64,000 nt of DNA from Nymphaea colorata (taxonomy: Eukaryota > Streptophyta > Magnoliopsida > Nymphaeales > Nymphaeaceae): the NCBI RefSeq assembly GCF_008831285.2, contig NC_045151.1, positions 2,537,544 through 2,601,543 of the forward strand, in the 5' to 3' direction. Position 1 is the first letter of the stretch; each line of letters opens with the position of its first letter. The position numbers were made by a program, and so were the translations under genes. Positions 24,663-37,189 of this stretch are shown one piece after another. The notes beneath the pieces were generated by a model. The model did not search any database. It was not told the DNA's origin and saw only the letters and a program-made list of their open reading frames with translations.

Positions 24663-25533
24663 TATTACGTTGGCTTATTCAAGAATGTCCAGCAACGAGC
24701 ATAGTCGCAGCGCCTCAACCTGAACTGGTAGATGGGTCTTTGATTGCTTGTTAACCAACATATACGTCTATCAAATTAATTTTGTGTCCCAACGTTACTT
24801 TGACGAGGAAAAACCAAAAAGCACTCGCAGCTTTCAAGGGCGTGTCATGTCACACGCAAAGCCCTCATGATTTGCTTTTGTGCTTTGCTTTGCTTGCTTG
24901 CATGCTTGTCACATGACAAAGTCAAGCGAAGTAAGTGATTTTTAGACAAAGCACAACTACACTTAGCTCTATACATTGGCAGAGCTAACCCCTGTCTAGT
25001 GTATGGTAGAGCTAAGGGGAAGCCCAATCCAATATGTGCCCTATACAAGTAGAATATGTTTAACAACTTAAGTCTGGTATGCATTTGATGTTATTACTGC
25101 TAGGACCTAAAACGGGCTAACCAAAATATGCATATGGACCAATGGATTTACCTGTGTGTTTGAGTGGAACATAAAGACACAAGCAAACTGACAGGACAAA
25201 AAGGCACAGCAGAACACACAGTAGAACGCAAACTGCATCATATATCACATTTTAACAAACCCATAAACTAGTAGAAGCATGCCCATAAATTAGTTTAACG
25301 TATCACTCATCACACCATTGCTGATGACATGACAGCATCAAGTATCATGCTTGCGTTTCAAGCTGCAATTGCCCAATTAAGCTCCTTAGCAAATGCAGCA
25401 TATAAATGGTTTAGCAACCAAGGAAACTCAACAATCTGGTTAAGGCAAGCTATATTGTTGCTTCACCACTTCCACTGCCGAGCCTTCAACCATCTACTCT
25501 TGATCGAACCTGTTTGTAATAAATCATCCATCG
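24011..25533. other. Intergenic and likely 3' flank of the 25534-29293 gene
   Basis: No coding region recognised; includes a (CT)n(CA)n microsatellite. Confidence 0.35.
24629..24662. repeat. (CT)n(CA)n microsatellite
   Basis: About eight CT units followed by about nine CA units. Confidence 0.9.
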
Positions 25534-28500
25534 TTAGTTGGTCTCAATCTTAGGCTTCTTTCCCACTGGGGAATCACCTTTTGATGAACTATAAAAAGGA
25601 TAGCTGTTAGGGAAATGTTACAACGGTTGGTAGACTCATGCCTACCTTTGCCATAAAAGGTGAAATGGACTCGATCGAGGACTCTTAGGGGTCATTTGGC
25701 AAATAGAACACTTTATGATTATTCCATGAATCTACCCCAAATTTTGAGGTAGATTCATGGAACACCCACAGAGTGCTCCAACTGCCAAGCGAACCTTTAG
25801 GAATTGGGACTAAAATTGGAACTGGAAAAGAACCTAAAGTGAACCAGCACAAACTATTGCACTCCCAACCCCACCATGATCAGCCTTAAATGATAATAAG
25901 AGCCAAGAGCCACCCTTGGTTCGATGGAAGCATTCATAAGCTGCCAGTTAGCAATTGAGCATTTGAACCATGCGAAGCATTAACTTCTTCCAAAGTTAGA
26001 AAGTTACCAGTTAAACGACAACCAGCAAATCATCATTCACAACGCACAGCTATGGCTTTTTTTTATTAAAATATAACTGAACTTTTTGAGAGGTAAATGT
26101 CAGACCAACCTTTCTAGATTTCATTGTTATAAATTTTGTTTTTCTTGGGTAATTTTCAGCAAAAATTTTTCCTCAAGAAAACCTTGGGAGAATCTCCGCA
26201 ATCTTTTCAGAAAAGAAAGAATCCTAAAAATTAGGTAAAAACAAATAAATAAGAAGAATCTCCGCAATCCTTTCAGAAAATAAAGAATCCTAAAAATTAG
26301 GTAAAAACAAATAAATAAGAAACCTAGTTCAATGTGAACATCATCATGCAGCGGCTAATTCCCGCATTGGTTATATCTTATGTGAGGATTAAGAGAACAT
26401 AAAAAAAAAAAAGGTCACATGGTAACTGATAAGAGTGATGTTTTAGTAATGATAGAAATGAAGCCAAATAATTTAACTTAAATAAAACAACAAATAATGC
26501 AATAGAAACACAAAAAATGCATTTAATTCTTTTTTGGCCTTTTTTTAGAAAAGCGGGTCCTTTTTTGTGTTTTTTATTTTAATCTTTTTTAATGATGGAA
26601 TTCTTTTCAAAAAGACACAAAATTATTTGCCGTGTTTCATTCCCACTAAGTAGGGTGCCTAGGCCAAATGATAGCCATCCATTTCAACCCTGAAAGGAGA
26701 AGAGAAAACATGAGCAAGTTAATCATTGTACCTGTTGAGTTTTTTGTCCTGTCGTAGAGAAGAGTATTCCCAGTCCTTGACCTCCTTCTCAACAAGTGAG
26801 TTGACATCCTCATGACATTCTGCTCCAGATACATCCAACTCATCTGGACGGATTGCACTTGCTGTTGATTTTGATATAGCAGGTACATTTCTCAAGCACT
26901 CTTTGAAGCATTCCCGCATCACCAGATCTAAGAAACGAGAGGATCAGTGATTCAATGATGTCTAAGCACAATCAACATAATCATGTTAAAAAATTTATGA
27001 CATGAGAAAGAGGTTCCTTAAAGCAGTAACCATAACTATGGATATGTTGATTATTGAAATCCTACTACCAAGACAGCAGTGCATTAAGTTTATTTTCCCT
27101 ATACACATGTTAGAATAAGAGAAAAGGAGATGAAGTTTAATTTTGATTATAAGGTTTTTTCCCTTTGGATTTGCCATGAACCCTCTCTACAGCAAGGAAC
27201 AGAATTCAAATGTCAAATATGATGCCAAACACTAACAACAATAACTTAGTGAATGAACTTCATACCAGCCAAATGAAAACTTTAGTAAACAAGGATCTTC
27301 AATTGCAAAAATGGATTCTACATGGCAAGTGGAAAAGCAGAGAACTACAAAGACAAAAATTCTCATGTTTTTCATTTTCTGATAGAAAATTGAAGAAGCC
27401 TTATCAAAAACATTGGAAATTAATGGAGAAAATGAATTTTTACCCTTTGTTAATCTGAAATCTAAGAAGGCCCGCTATGTATCCTGGCATTAGAGCTGAA
27501 ATGGCAAAATGCTTTTTTTGAAGTATGGGAAAAGGGCATGTCAATGGTATGAGAACTGCCAAGTTTCACTCATTTAGTTACCACAGTGGAGAGGTAGTTT
27601 CTGGAAAACATGATTGATCTCTTGCCCAACATCTGCAGGTGATGAGGACTGAAGGGTAAAACTTGAAGTAACAGTTGCATACTGGCTGGATCTAACTGGT
27701 TAGAACTGGTGTAAGCAAGTTTTCAAATAGGAGACTTTGCATTCAGCCGTCTCCATGTGCAGATGAGATATGGACATGAAATTTGAGATTCATGTGAGAT
27801 TAATGGAAGAAGGGAAGATCACAGGTAAAAGTGGAAACGGTCACAGGTAAAAGTGGAACAGAGATCATTTATAATTGCTGACCAAATTGAAACCAGATTT
27901 GAGAGGTCGAAGCTTGAAAGAGGTAAAAAAAATGAACACAGCCTTAGCATTTGCAGTCTTATTCCTTAAACTATTTCTACAGTTATTGCATGTTCATGGA
28001 TGAAATTTTTCTTTCCTTTCATGCTCTGTGCAGTTTGATAGTTAACTCATATGTCATTTACCCAATAACATGCCATGGTGAACACCTGGCTGACCTTTTC
28101 TTACATAGGTCGAACATGTTGCAGGAGAAAAAAATTTGCCTCCTGAAGTTGCTGCCATTGTATTTGCAAAGATACATTCTGTTTATTTCAAGATGCTGAA
28201 AATCATTGTGCAGTATCATAACACCCTTACATTTTCTGAAAACCTGGCTAGGTTCTAGGCTTCTAGCTTAATTAAAGTAGTCTGGTTATTGAACCCATCC
28301 ATAAACACAATTATATTCACAGGTTTGAAGTCCAACCTGGATGTTCTCTAAGAAACTTGTATAAAAATGCCTTAAATATAATAAAAAAAGGAAAATAAAT
28401 TCTCATTATTTATAGGAAAACCCAAAAGTTTTAGACATCATACTCTTTTTCAGGAGATTTGACACTATCCAGACACTATTTTTCTTCAAGACATTTTTTG

Positions 28501-29293
28501 AGAAAGATATGTGACAACGATTCCTAATCAAAATCTAGGAGTGAATTCCCTTTCTTGAATCCAAATTGTAATATATGTGCACATTCTCTATGTCTCTTGA
28601 TGACCAAAATTAGTGTGACCAAAGACCAGAAATGTTAAAACAGGTTTGTAATTAGATTAAAATTAGGACAGTATCATACTTTCTCACATCATGTGAACAA
28701 TAACTAAAGAGAAGCACCTATGGCACGTAGCATCTTCAGATCAGACTTGATGCCCGATTCCTCACAACCAACAGCCTTTGCACGGTGAATAACTGTCGCT
28801 TTTATGCTAATCAACACATCCTGCAATCAAGTCCACATCATTCTCACGAACTCTTAAAATTTGGCATTTAGGTTTACCATTATGCTGCTACTGCTGTGAA
28901 ACTATTAAAACAGCAAAAAAAAAACCAACCAAAGGAAAAGAATCCTTTTAAAGTTCTTGAGTTCTTGGCTTTCAGATGCAGACAGTTATCCAGGAACCTG
29001 GAATAAGCTAGCATCTTGAGGCAAATAGTATGTCATTTTGGCTATGTGGCTGGATCCCATTCTCCAAAACAGAGACAGAGAAAAGAGAAACACAAAAAAA
29101 AAAAAAAAATCAAATGCTCATGTTTCCTGTTTTCTTTCTTGCTCAAGCAATTTTAATGATACAGGAAGACAAATTATGAAGAAATTTAGGAAAGTTACAA
29201 GATTACCAGTTCTAAATCAGAGCGTGAAGATAGCCAAGCTACATCTTCAGGTCGGCAATGGCCTAAAGCAGACGCCTCCTTTAGCCACTTCAT
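25534..29293 (-). CDS. Unrecognised plant protein, 146 residues, 4 exons
   Basis: Exons 29207-29293, 28718-28820, 26732-26927 and 25534-25588 join in phase with GT..AG borders (441 nt). The start ATG at 29291-29293 is preceded by an in-frame TGA nine bases upstream, so the N-terminus is fixed if that leader is exonic. The protein begins MKWLKEASALGHCRPEDVAW, continues with a helical stretch (DVLISIKATVIHRAKAVGCE, KMLRAIDLVMRECFKECL), then an acidic middle (DELDVSGAECHEDVNSLVEK), and ends in a Lys-rich tail (SPVGKKPKIETN) that could be a nuclear localisation signal. No signal peptide or membrane segment. I do not recognise the family and assign no function. Four clean in-phase joins make a real gene likely. 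Intron 3 holds a MITE and a tandem repeat. Confidence 0.72.
25688..25796. mobile_element. Tourist-like (PIF/Harbinger type) MITE, 109 bp
   Basis: Ends GGGGTCATTTGGCA and TGCCAAGCGAACCT are imperfect inverted repeats (about 10 of 15 match), flanked by TTA on both sides (25685-25687 and 25797-25799). The centre has a perfect 15-nt inverted repeat (25722-25736 and 25748-25762) with an 11-nt loop. It lies in intron 3 of the 146-residue gene. A related right half sits at about 38820-38937. Confidence 0.75.
26190..26321. repeat. 66-bp tandem duplication in an intron
   Basis: 26190-26255 and 26256-26321 differ at about two positions (GAATCTCCGCAATC ... AAATAAATAAGAA). Intronic, in the 146-residue gene. 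Confidence 0.9.
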
Positions 29294-30439
29294 TGAGAAT
29301 CAAAGTAAGTGAATGTGCAGCTGTTCACTCAGTTCGTGCCCTCTCTGAAACCATTTAACCAGCTAAGTAATTGAGAAAAATCAAATTGCGCTGTTTTATT
29401 GACATAAAGAATTGTCACTCAGAAACTTGTTTTTCCAATAACTTAGTTTTACATTTGGGCTTTGGGACACTGAAACCAGGGTTTTTGCTGCTTTCGTGAC
29501 AAGAATTAACTGTAATCACTGATATTGTTCTTCAGAATACCTAGGCCAGGCTCTTCATGGAAGGCAATAAAAAAAAAAAATCTCATCTTGAGCAAACCTG
29601 AGGAAGATCTCATAATTTCTATAAATTAAGAAGATATAGAAAAAGATAGAGGGTAAGTGAATCAATGGTCTTTGCAGCATTTTTCCCAAAAAATACAAAA
29701 AAGAAATTTATCAAAACATTTCAAAAATGCAAGAGAAACGAAAAACAGAAAAAACACTAACAGTAAAAAGCTGTTTTTTTGCTCAAAAACTTGCAAAATA
29801 ATGTGATGTTTAACATGATAATATTAAAATATTTACCAATACACACACACACACACAGATTTCATGGTTATCCATTGAATAAAAGGAATTACAATCATAC
29901 ATGTAACATCCAGCTTCTTGGCATCAGAAACGGTTTATTAGTTACAGTTTTAGCCCTTAAAGTTCCTGAACCCTACTGTGTTTCTGAGTGAGTATTGCTA
30001 AGACGTTACACAAGAAACTAATAATACATATAAAATAGCCCAAGAACCAGTGAGACCAGGGTATTATGGTCATCGGTCAATGGTAAACTTGTAATTTCCA
30101 GCCATGACTAGGGGTAGCTTAGAAATTGACGGTAGCTTAGAAATTGACTAATTGAGATTAAATTATGTTAATTGTGATTAAGTGTAGCTAATGACAGTTT
30201 AAAAACTTAAACATCCAATGTGGATTAGAGCTCATAAGCTAAGATTAGATACTAAGCTAAACCGAAACCGAAACTAATCATTTAAATCCAATTAATTGAA
30301 CAAACCTCCACAAAATATATTATCATTTTTCTAAACCCCCTCAAGATAAAATAAGATATAATATAGTATACTAAGTGATAAAAAAAATGATAAGTTTTGG
30401 CTATAAATAGGGGTTGCCACCCCTTTTAGGATCCAACGT
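29294..30439. other. Upstream region and AT-rich repeat-like DNA
   Basis: The first few hundred bases are the presumptive promoter/leader of the minus-strand gene; no element can be fixed. A CTATAAATAGG TATA-like box at about 30401-30411 (plus strand) precedes the purine tract, the spacing expected for an LTR promoter or a lost gene. Confidence 0.35.
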
Positions 30440-30647
30440 GAGGGAGAAGAGGAAGAGAGAGAAAAAAAAGAGAGGAGAGGAGAGGCGGAAGAGAGAAAAG
30501 AAGAGAAAGAGGGAGAAGAGGAGAAAAAGAGAAGAGGAAAAAGAGAGAGAAGAGGGAGAAGAGGAAAAAGAGGGAGAAAGAAGAGAGAGAGAGAGAGAGA
30601 GGAGAGAGAAAGAAAGGGTAGAGAGAGAAAATAGAGGAGAAAAAAAG
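30440..30647 (+). repeat. 208-nt purine tract
   Basis: Only three pyrimidines (30486, 30619, 30632) occur in 208 nt of A/G. Both strands are open across it, encoding only Arg/Glu/Lys or Ser/Leu/Phe/Pro, so the long frames here are not genes. Confidence 0.95.
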
Positions 30648-33000
30648 TGTCTTTCAGTGACAAAACTTTGTTGAATCCTTCCTCTTGCGTGTTGTAATCA
30701 CCTGGAGCAAAGACTTTGCTAAAATATCAGGTAAAATGAAAGTTATTACAATTTTTTCGATTACATGTAAAATTTTAGATTGATTACCGTAGAAATTTTA
30801 ATTGCTTCTCTTAGGCTAAACTTGGCAGCTATGCTCTACGATTCCGATGGATTGGGAATTTGGGATCTAAAAAAAATCGGACTGGTAGACGAGATGCAAT
30901 GGAATTTTTGTTAGAAACCTTGAACCCCTCCGTTTTGCATGTAGTGCATACGAGAAAAAACCAACTGTGCTACAAGCAAATAGGGGGTACAGGTTTTGCG
31001 TGTGGCACATACGTCGAAATCTGTGTCAAACTGTGCACCAGTTTGTTGGGTCGTGAAACTTGACAGCGGGCTAGGCTAGGCCGTGGAATCCAACTAGCCT
31101 TAATCGGCCATGATTACTAGTAGATCTTGGTCTACTATGAGCCAATTTTGGTTAGATAACCTTGGCTGTACCCAGAGTCGAGATAAAGTCGGGCAAACAA
31201 TTGATTACACAGAGTTTTAATTAAGATTTAATATTAATAATACATAATTAGATTAATCATGTAGTTTATAGAGTGCTTAAGCTAGCAAAGTTGAAATTTA
31301 GCAGGCTTGAACTAAGTTGCAAGTTTAAGCAAATGACTTAAGTTAATTAAGTTTAGTTTGATTCTTTGAATACATCTTCATGCATACATGCATGTTATTT
31401 AGTTGTATCTGTTTTTGAAAGTACGTGCCACACTCAAATAGGGAACTCGAGCTGTGTTGGTGATACAAGCTCGATATTGAGTTCCAAGAGTGAGTTGTTT
31501 AATGATAAACTTTGTGCTTTAGCTCTAAGATGAGCACATTTGATAATGCAAGCAGGGTAATGATGATAGATGTGGAAGTATGCTCATGCATTGAATTGAT
31601 TGAACATGATGACTGTTTATTTACTTTATGCAAATGTTTGCCCATGACTTGAGTTATCATTATGATGTGGGCAACAACTTGAGGCCAATTTTATATTTCT
31701 GGGTTGATGGTATAAGGGGAAAGTCCAAGAGCGGCACAGTATACCGGAAATGAAAAGTCCGAGATCAGCACATCTTGTGACTATAAAAATCGAACCCAGC
31801 TATAAAACATAAAAGAGGCCAGGTTGGGTGGCGCAGGAGTCTGGGTACCCGTGAGTGGAACTTTCCCTGAATGCAGGGATTGATAAAATGCTCCTTCATC
31901 TGAAGCAGCAAGAGTGGGATGCAGGTACTACATTAATGCAGCTGAGCTCAACGAATGTGGAGTCATGGAAGTGGTTACCCCAAATTATGCCAAAATTCCC
32001 GGTGACTTAGTGTTTGGAACCGTAATTTGCACAACAGTCCGCCCTAAATATGCTGACAAAATGAGTGGCATCATATGATCTCACTCAGGGAGGTGCATGT
32101 GTATGCATCATTGAAAATCATGCTATTGTAAATTGTTTGTCTATCTATTTATTTATTTGTTTAATTCCTTTTACTACCCTTACTGATGTGATCAATTAAC
32201 TGTGTGACTCAGATTGAGTCTGCTTCACTGAAATGCTGAAGAAATCGGCAAACCAAACTTAGAGACCCCTTGGAACTCCGATTTGGGTATTATCACTAGT
32301 GCTGTAGTGAGCTTGCTTCCAGCAATGATACCCACTCATTATTATTTTAACAATTGATTCAATACATAAACTCTACAGTCTACACTCAAATTATATATCA
32401 GAGATTTTGTTATGATTTTCATTGTACTCAGTGGCTGTGCTGACGTTATGACTATCTGACATCTGCCTTCATTAGGTTCTCACTATGTAATGGATGATGC
32501 TTGTTGATCGGGTGGCTGAAAGGATGGGAGATTGCTAGGAAGTAATGCGACAATGTCATATACATTTCCCTTACGAACTTTTGTTTATACATACTTGTAT
32601 AGCTTTATGGTGTTTGAGACTAAGACTTGAGAGTCGTGGCTCTCCAACATATATATAAAATAATGTTTTTATTAATAGGTGTTTTTTATTAGCAACATTA
32701 GTTGCTAGGACACATCGTGTCATGCGCTAATCATGCATGCAAGTTATCTATATGCAATAGACAAATCGGGCCTACGCCAACTACGTAGGTGTGTAATTAT
32801 TCTGCTTCCGCTACACAAACAAAACAAAAATACTTTGTATCTATTTCCCTTTCATGTTTAGTTGTGTATGACATTGGAGCGTTATAATACATCATGGTGC
32901 CAAAATAAAATAGCAATGGCTGTTCACTGACTAATAAACGTTAATAGGATTAATCTAAAATAAAATATTAAAGAACATTGATTTTATAGTCAAATGAAAA
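30648..33000 (+). other. Probable LTR-derived repeat region
   Basis: Follows the TATA-like box and purine tract. It has no coding frame and contains GTCGTGGCTCTCC and CTGCTTCCGCTACACAA segments of a kind I associate with long plant gypsy LTRs. I found no second copy in the window and no certain TG/CA ends, so a solo or truncated LTR is only an inference. Confidence 0.3.
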
Positions 33001-34019
33001 CTAAATGACTAATAAATGTGAAACTCAATTAATTAAAAAAGGTAAGCAAGAAAAAACTATGTTACTGATTTTCTTTTTTGTTAAACATAAAAGACAAAAG
33101 AGAAAAATGATACATAGAGAAAACATAATATTTAAACTATTTATGAGAATGACTAATGGAACACATGAGTTTATGACTCATCTGGAAACAGCTGACTCGA
33201 GTCCAATCCAATGTGCAACCGCATGTGGATGGATTGGGGAATGTGTGGTTGAATGCTATGTCACATACGTGCGGGGTGCGGGTGCCGAGGATATTTATTA
33301 TTATTTATTTATTTATTTATTATTATAATATATATAATATATATGACAACAAATTGTCTATAAAGTTATAAACCATAAAACTATCAAATAACAAAATCAA
33401 AATTGCAATTTGCAAATCATGATATCATTATCAATAATCAATTCAACAAGAAATATACTCTAATTTTGAGTTCATAGTTCATACTGCATCCAAATTTCAC
33501 CGCATGTTAAATTATGTGATACTCTGCTCAATAAATCAAACGGTTTGGTAGAAACTGGACCTGAATAATGAACCATAAGAACGAAACAACTAGAAAAACA
33601 ATATGAAACAAATTCGTAAGATATATGTTAAGGCAACCATCTCAACTCGGAGTCTCGGACCATAACTTTAAGTAGTACATTTATTTATTCCACAGCAGAC
33701 AAGAAGTATACAGACTTCTCGGCACCACATAGGCATACCCTTAACCAAACTAAACACGAGTTCATGAGTCCAGTAAAGAAACATGTAATGAAATGAACAT
33801 GAACAAGACATTGAGACCCACTTGATGATCTCCTTCTTTATTGATTAAGCCATATCAACATCATGATATGGCAATACTTAAGAGGGCGTCTCACCAGTCA
33901 CAGGAAAATCAGAAGAAGATATAGACACTCCTGAATAAGTGAAGATATAGACACTCACGAACGAAGCGAGTGAAAGAGAGGACGGAGATGATACCGTTGG
34001 TGGAGGTAGAAGACTGAGA

Positions 34020-34059
<40 letters not shown>

Positions 34060-35633
34060 ACCTTCCTAAATAAATGCAGTTTCATTCATGAGTGAAGAAG
34101 TGGAAAGATGTGAAAGAAGAATAGAGCAGGCGAGCAGTCCGATCGTTCTTCGGAGGATAACCACCGGAGAGAGAGCAGCGGACCCCGGAGAGAGAGGATG
34201 CTGCCGGTGGAGGTAGAAGATGGAGATATGCCGCCGGGTGGAGGTAGAAGATGTAGAGTAGCGGGAAGGGGAAGGCACGATCGATCCTGCCGTAAATCAA
34301 TTTTTATATAAATAAAAATTTAAAAAAAAAACCCTCAAAAGGACCAAAATGTCCACCGACTCGCGTCGGGTGCGGCTGACCACACACGACTCACTTTGAC
34401 TGTCTATGGGTGCAAATCCTGGTTGCATCCGCACCCGCATCCTTGTTAAAAAAACGATGGGTGACTTTGGTTGAATGCACAGAACAACAACTTGTCAATG
34501 AATTTGGGAAATGGAAGACTGGAACTGTGTTTGGCTGTGGTCCTATTCAGAAGACAAGCCTTGCTCGACAGAGCCAAGCCAGGGAGCCAGCCAACTGATA
34601 TTTTCTTTCCTTCGACGAAGCAATAGTTGATAGTTTAGTCACAGGACATGAAATTCACAATCTGGAGAAAAGATTGCCTTAGAATAACAGTCTGAGTACG
34701 GATGACAGACCAATCCTATTATCAACTTAGTTGTTAAAGGATTAGTTGGCCCAACTAGTTGCTTGGCGGGGTTGGTGCCAGTCAACCAACCGGTCCCTGC
34801 TTCCAAGTCAGCTCGCCTCACTTGAGGGACTATGATCTTTGTTTGCATGTGTATATATATATATATTTCTCTCTAAAACATGGAGATCTAAGTCTGTATA
34901 TATTTTAAGTCTATATGTCTCTTATTAATTCTATTATAGTCATTCAACTTAGACAGGCTCAGACCAACTAGCACCACCTAATCCTTTTAAGGCCTTGACG
35001 GCCTAAGAATCCAAGAATGAACCCCTGATTTTGGCAACTAAGATCATCATCACGAAGTGAGAAAGAGATAACACGAGGATGAAGAGTGAAGACGAACTCT
35101 TTGAATCATCAACGGGTCTTTGCAAAGGTGACTCTCCCAGCATAAGCATCTTTATTGTTAATAGTTGAGGAAGTCCTCAGTGAGGATTAGACAAATTTAT
35201 GCTCAAGGCAGGACAAAGTTCTATAATCTTCTCAGGAGGTGTTTGTCGAACTATCATCATTTACTCACAGAGACAACACCATCATATAATTTACAGATGG
35301 GTTAAAACAATCCTTAAGCCAAACGGAAAGCTTCCTATCATACTATGAATAGCGCTTCAGGAGCAGCAGTCGCACCCAAACAAACATCTGGTGCGAGTGC
35401 AACGACCTCAAAAGTTCTTGCATGCGATTCACAGAAATGACCTTTTCTTTTTCACAAATTATTAACAAAAACACAATCATGTGAGCATTTCAGTATCCTT
35501 CTTCGTCATAACGCGACGCCTCAAGGGCATAAGCTAATTAAGACATGATCACTGATCAGAAAAAAACCTTCTGCAACATAATTTGACGGATGTAAGCGGC
35601 CCATTGGTTTTCCAATTTAACGTAGAAGAGAAC
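33001..35633. other. Intergenic, no gene supported
   Basis: AT-rich with TTTA-type runs near 33290-33340 and a GA microsatellite. GTGCGGGTGC-type motifs near 33270 and 34350-34440 hint at a repeat with related ends, not proven. Around 34200-34260 GGTGGAGGTAGAAGATG is repeated twice, with a third relative at about 33998. Confidence 0.3.
34021..34056. repeat. (GA)n microsatellite
   Basis: About 17 GA units. Confidence 0.9.
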
Positions 35634-35770
35634 CTGAACCATAACTGAAGAGGTATGCATAGATCGTTTTCTAAGGGGTATCAGACGATAGCTTGCAGCG
35701 ATGTCTGAACTTAGATCAATAAGCATAGGCTCAGGAGCAAGGAGCAACAGATGTTTGGGAGAACCTTGCT
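35634..35770 (-). other. Isolated exon-like segment
   Basis: A minus-strand stretch bounded by TTTGCACAG (acceptor) and GTTCAG/GTTCTC (donor), open in one phase, with coding-like text (HLLLLAPEPMLIDLSSDI, then RLIPLRKRSMHTSSVMVQ). I could not find supported partner exons. A GC-rich open block at about 36240-36440 upstream could be a first exon but lacks an ATG. Either one exon of an unrecognised gene or a gene fragment. Confidence 0.35.
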
Positions 35771-36188
35771 CTGTGCAAAGAACACTTCAGCGGTGTAAAA
35801 CATTAAGAACGTCTGTGGGAAGCTATGGCGACCCGAATATTTGTACATAGATTCGGTAAAGTAAAATCTAGATAGCTAACCAAGTTTTGATGTGATTGGT
35901 CAAGCAAGAATGTTAAGACAACCCAGTAAAACCTATTCTATGGCCTTCTACAGAACTAGCCAATTCAACAACCACTCAAAGAAAACAGCTGTCTACAAAT
36001 TAGTAAAGGAACTCACACGTACCATGCGATAGTTTATAGCCTATTATTACATGTTCCAATAAATTAAGAGAAAGGATTGGACATACCACCATCGAGAAGC
36101 AACACCCATCAACATTCAGTCGCTCATAAAAAAGATGAGAAAAAAAAAAACTTGCGGCCTATGTAGAGATGGGAACAGGGAACAGCGA

Positions 36189-36226
<38 letters not shown>

Positions 36227-36791
36227 CAGGAGCTGACCTGAATTACCGGAGATTCACCTTGCCGGACAGCGACGCAACAGATTCAGAAACGCGCACGCTG
36301 GAGAAGCCCGTCGTCGCAGCAGCAAATGGCCACCGGAAAAGTAAATGAGCGGAGACGCACCGCGCCGAAGGAGAACCGCAGGCCGGAGAACCCTGTTGGC
36401 GGAGAACCGCACGCCGTGTTCAGCAGGTGCTATCAAAACTCAAAACTCAAAAGACAGCCGCGTCGGGCAAGCGGCAGCTGCATGCATCGAGGGAACCGGT
36501 TTCGCGGTAGGGTAAAATTGTCGGGCCTTCCCCTGCTCTGTGACAATCTTTCCCCGAGATAGGGTGAACTCCTTCAATGCTCACTCCTTTCAGGGGTCGT
36601 TACAATTAAAGAAAAAAAAAAAGGAAATTGATAGCTAAACAAGGAAACGTGAAAAAAACAATTAAAACAACCAATTATTACAAATGTTATCAATTTGATC
36701 TGAATTTCAATAATCACACGAAATTTTTTTGGATGTTAAGAAAGAAGACCTGTTCAAAATTGGCAACACGTATGAAGCGGTGGCAACTGGC
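35771..36791. other. Intergenic or upstream part of an unresolved gene
   Basis: Includes the GC-rich block at 36240-36440 with possible donor sites (CAAG/GTGAAT, CAG/GTCAGC on the minus strand). No start codon or homology that fixes a gene. Confidence 0.3.
36192..36220. repeat. (GA)n microsatellite
   Basis: About 14 GA units. Confidence 0.9.
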
Positions 36792-36968
36792 AGCCGATGA
36801 ACCTTCTCATTCGTTAGAACTGAAGTGTTTCATGTCGAACCCCTCATAAGCATTTTAACAAACACTTAATCCACAACAACAGGAGCCGATGAACCTTCTC
36901 ATTCGTTAGAACTGAAGTGTTTCATGTCGAACCCCTCATAAGCATTTTAACAAACACTTAATCCACAA
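36792..36968. repeat. 85-bp perfect direct duplication
   Basis: 36792-36876 and 36884-36968 are identical in my reading (AGCCGATGAACC ... TTAATCCACAA), separated by 7 nt (caacagg). Perfect identity implies a recent event or gene conversion. Confidence 0.93.
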
Positions 36969-37189
36969 GTTGTACATGGATCTATAACATGGAAAACTTA
37001 ACAAAATGTAAGCAGGAAAAGCAGGTACAGAGACAACCGAAAGTCGTTTCTCTTACAAGCCATTAGGAACACCAATACCAGCAAAACATTATGACAAGAA
37101 GGAGCAAATAGGGGCAAACAACCTTAGAGAATGGGGAACGAGAGAGGGAGGGGAATTACTTCAGGCCCTACAATGTCGTAGGCAGGGAT

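Noticed and set aside
30331..30674. Long open frames on both strands over the purine tract
   Set aside because: Frames encode only Arg/Lys/Glu or Ser/Leu/Phe/Pro because the DNA is nearly pure A/G; there is no domain, and both strands are open together.
29994..32900. A complete solo LTR with defined ends
   Set aside because: Promoter-like box and LTR-like segments are present, but I could not find convincing TG/CA ends, a target duplication or a second copy.
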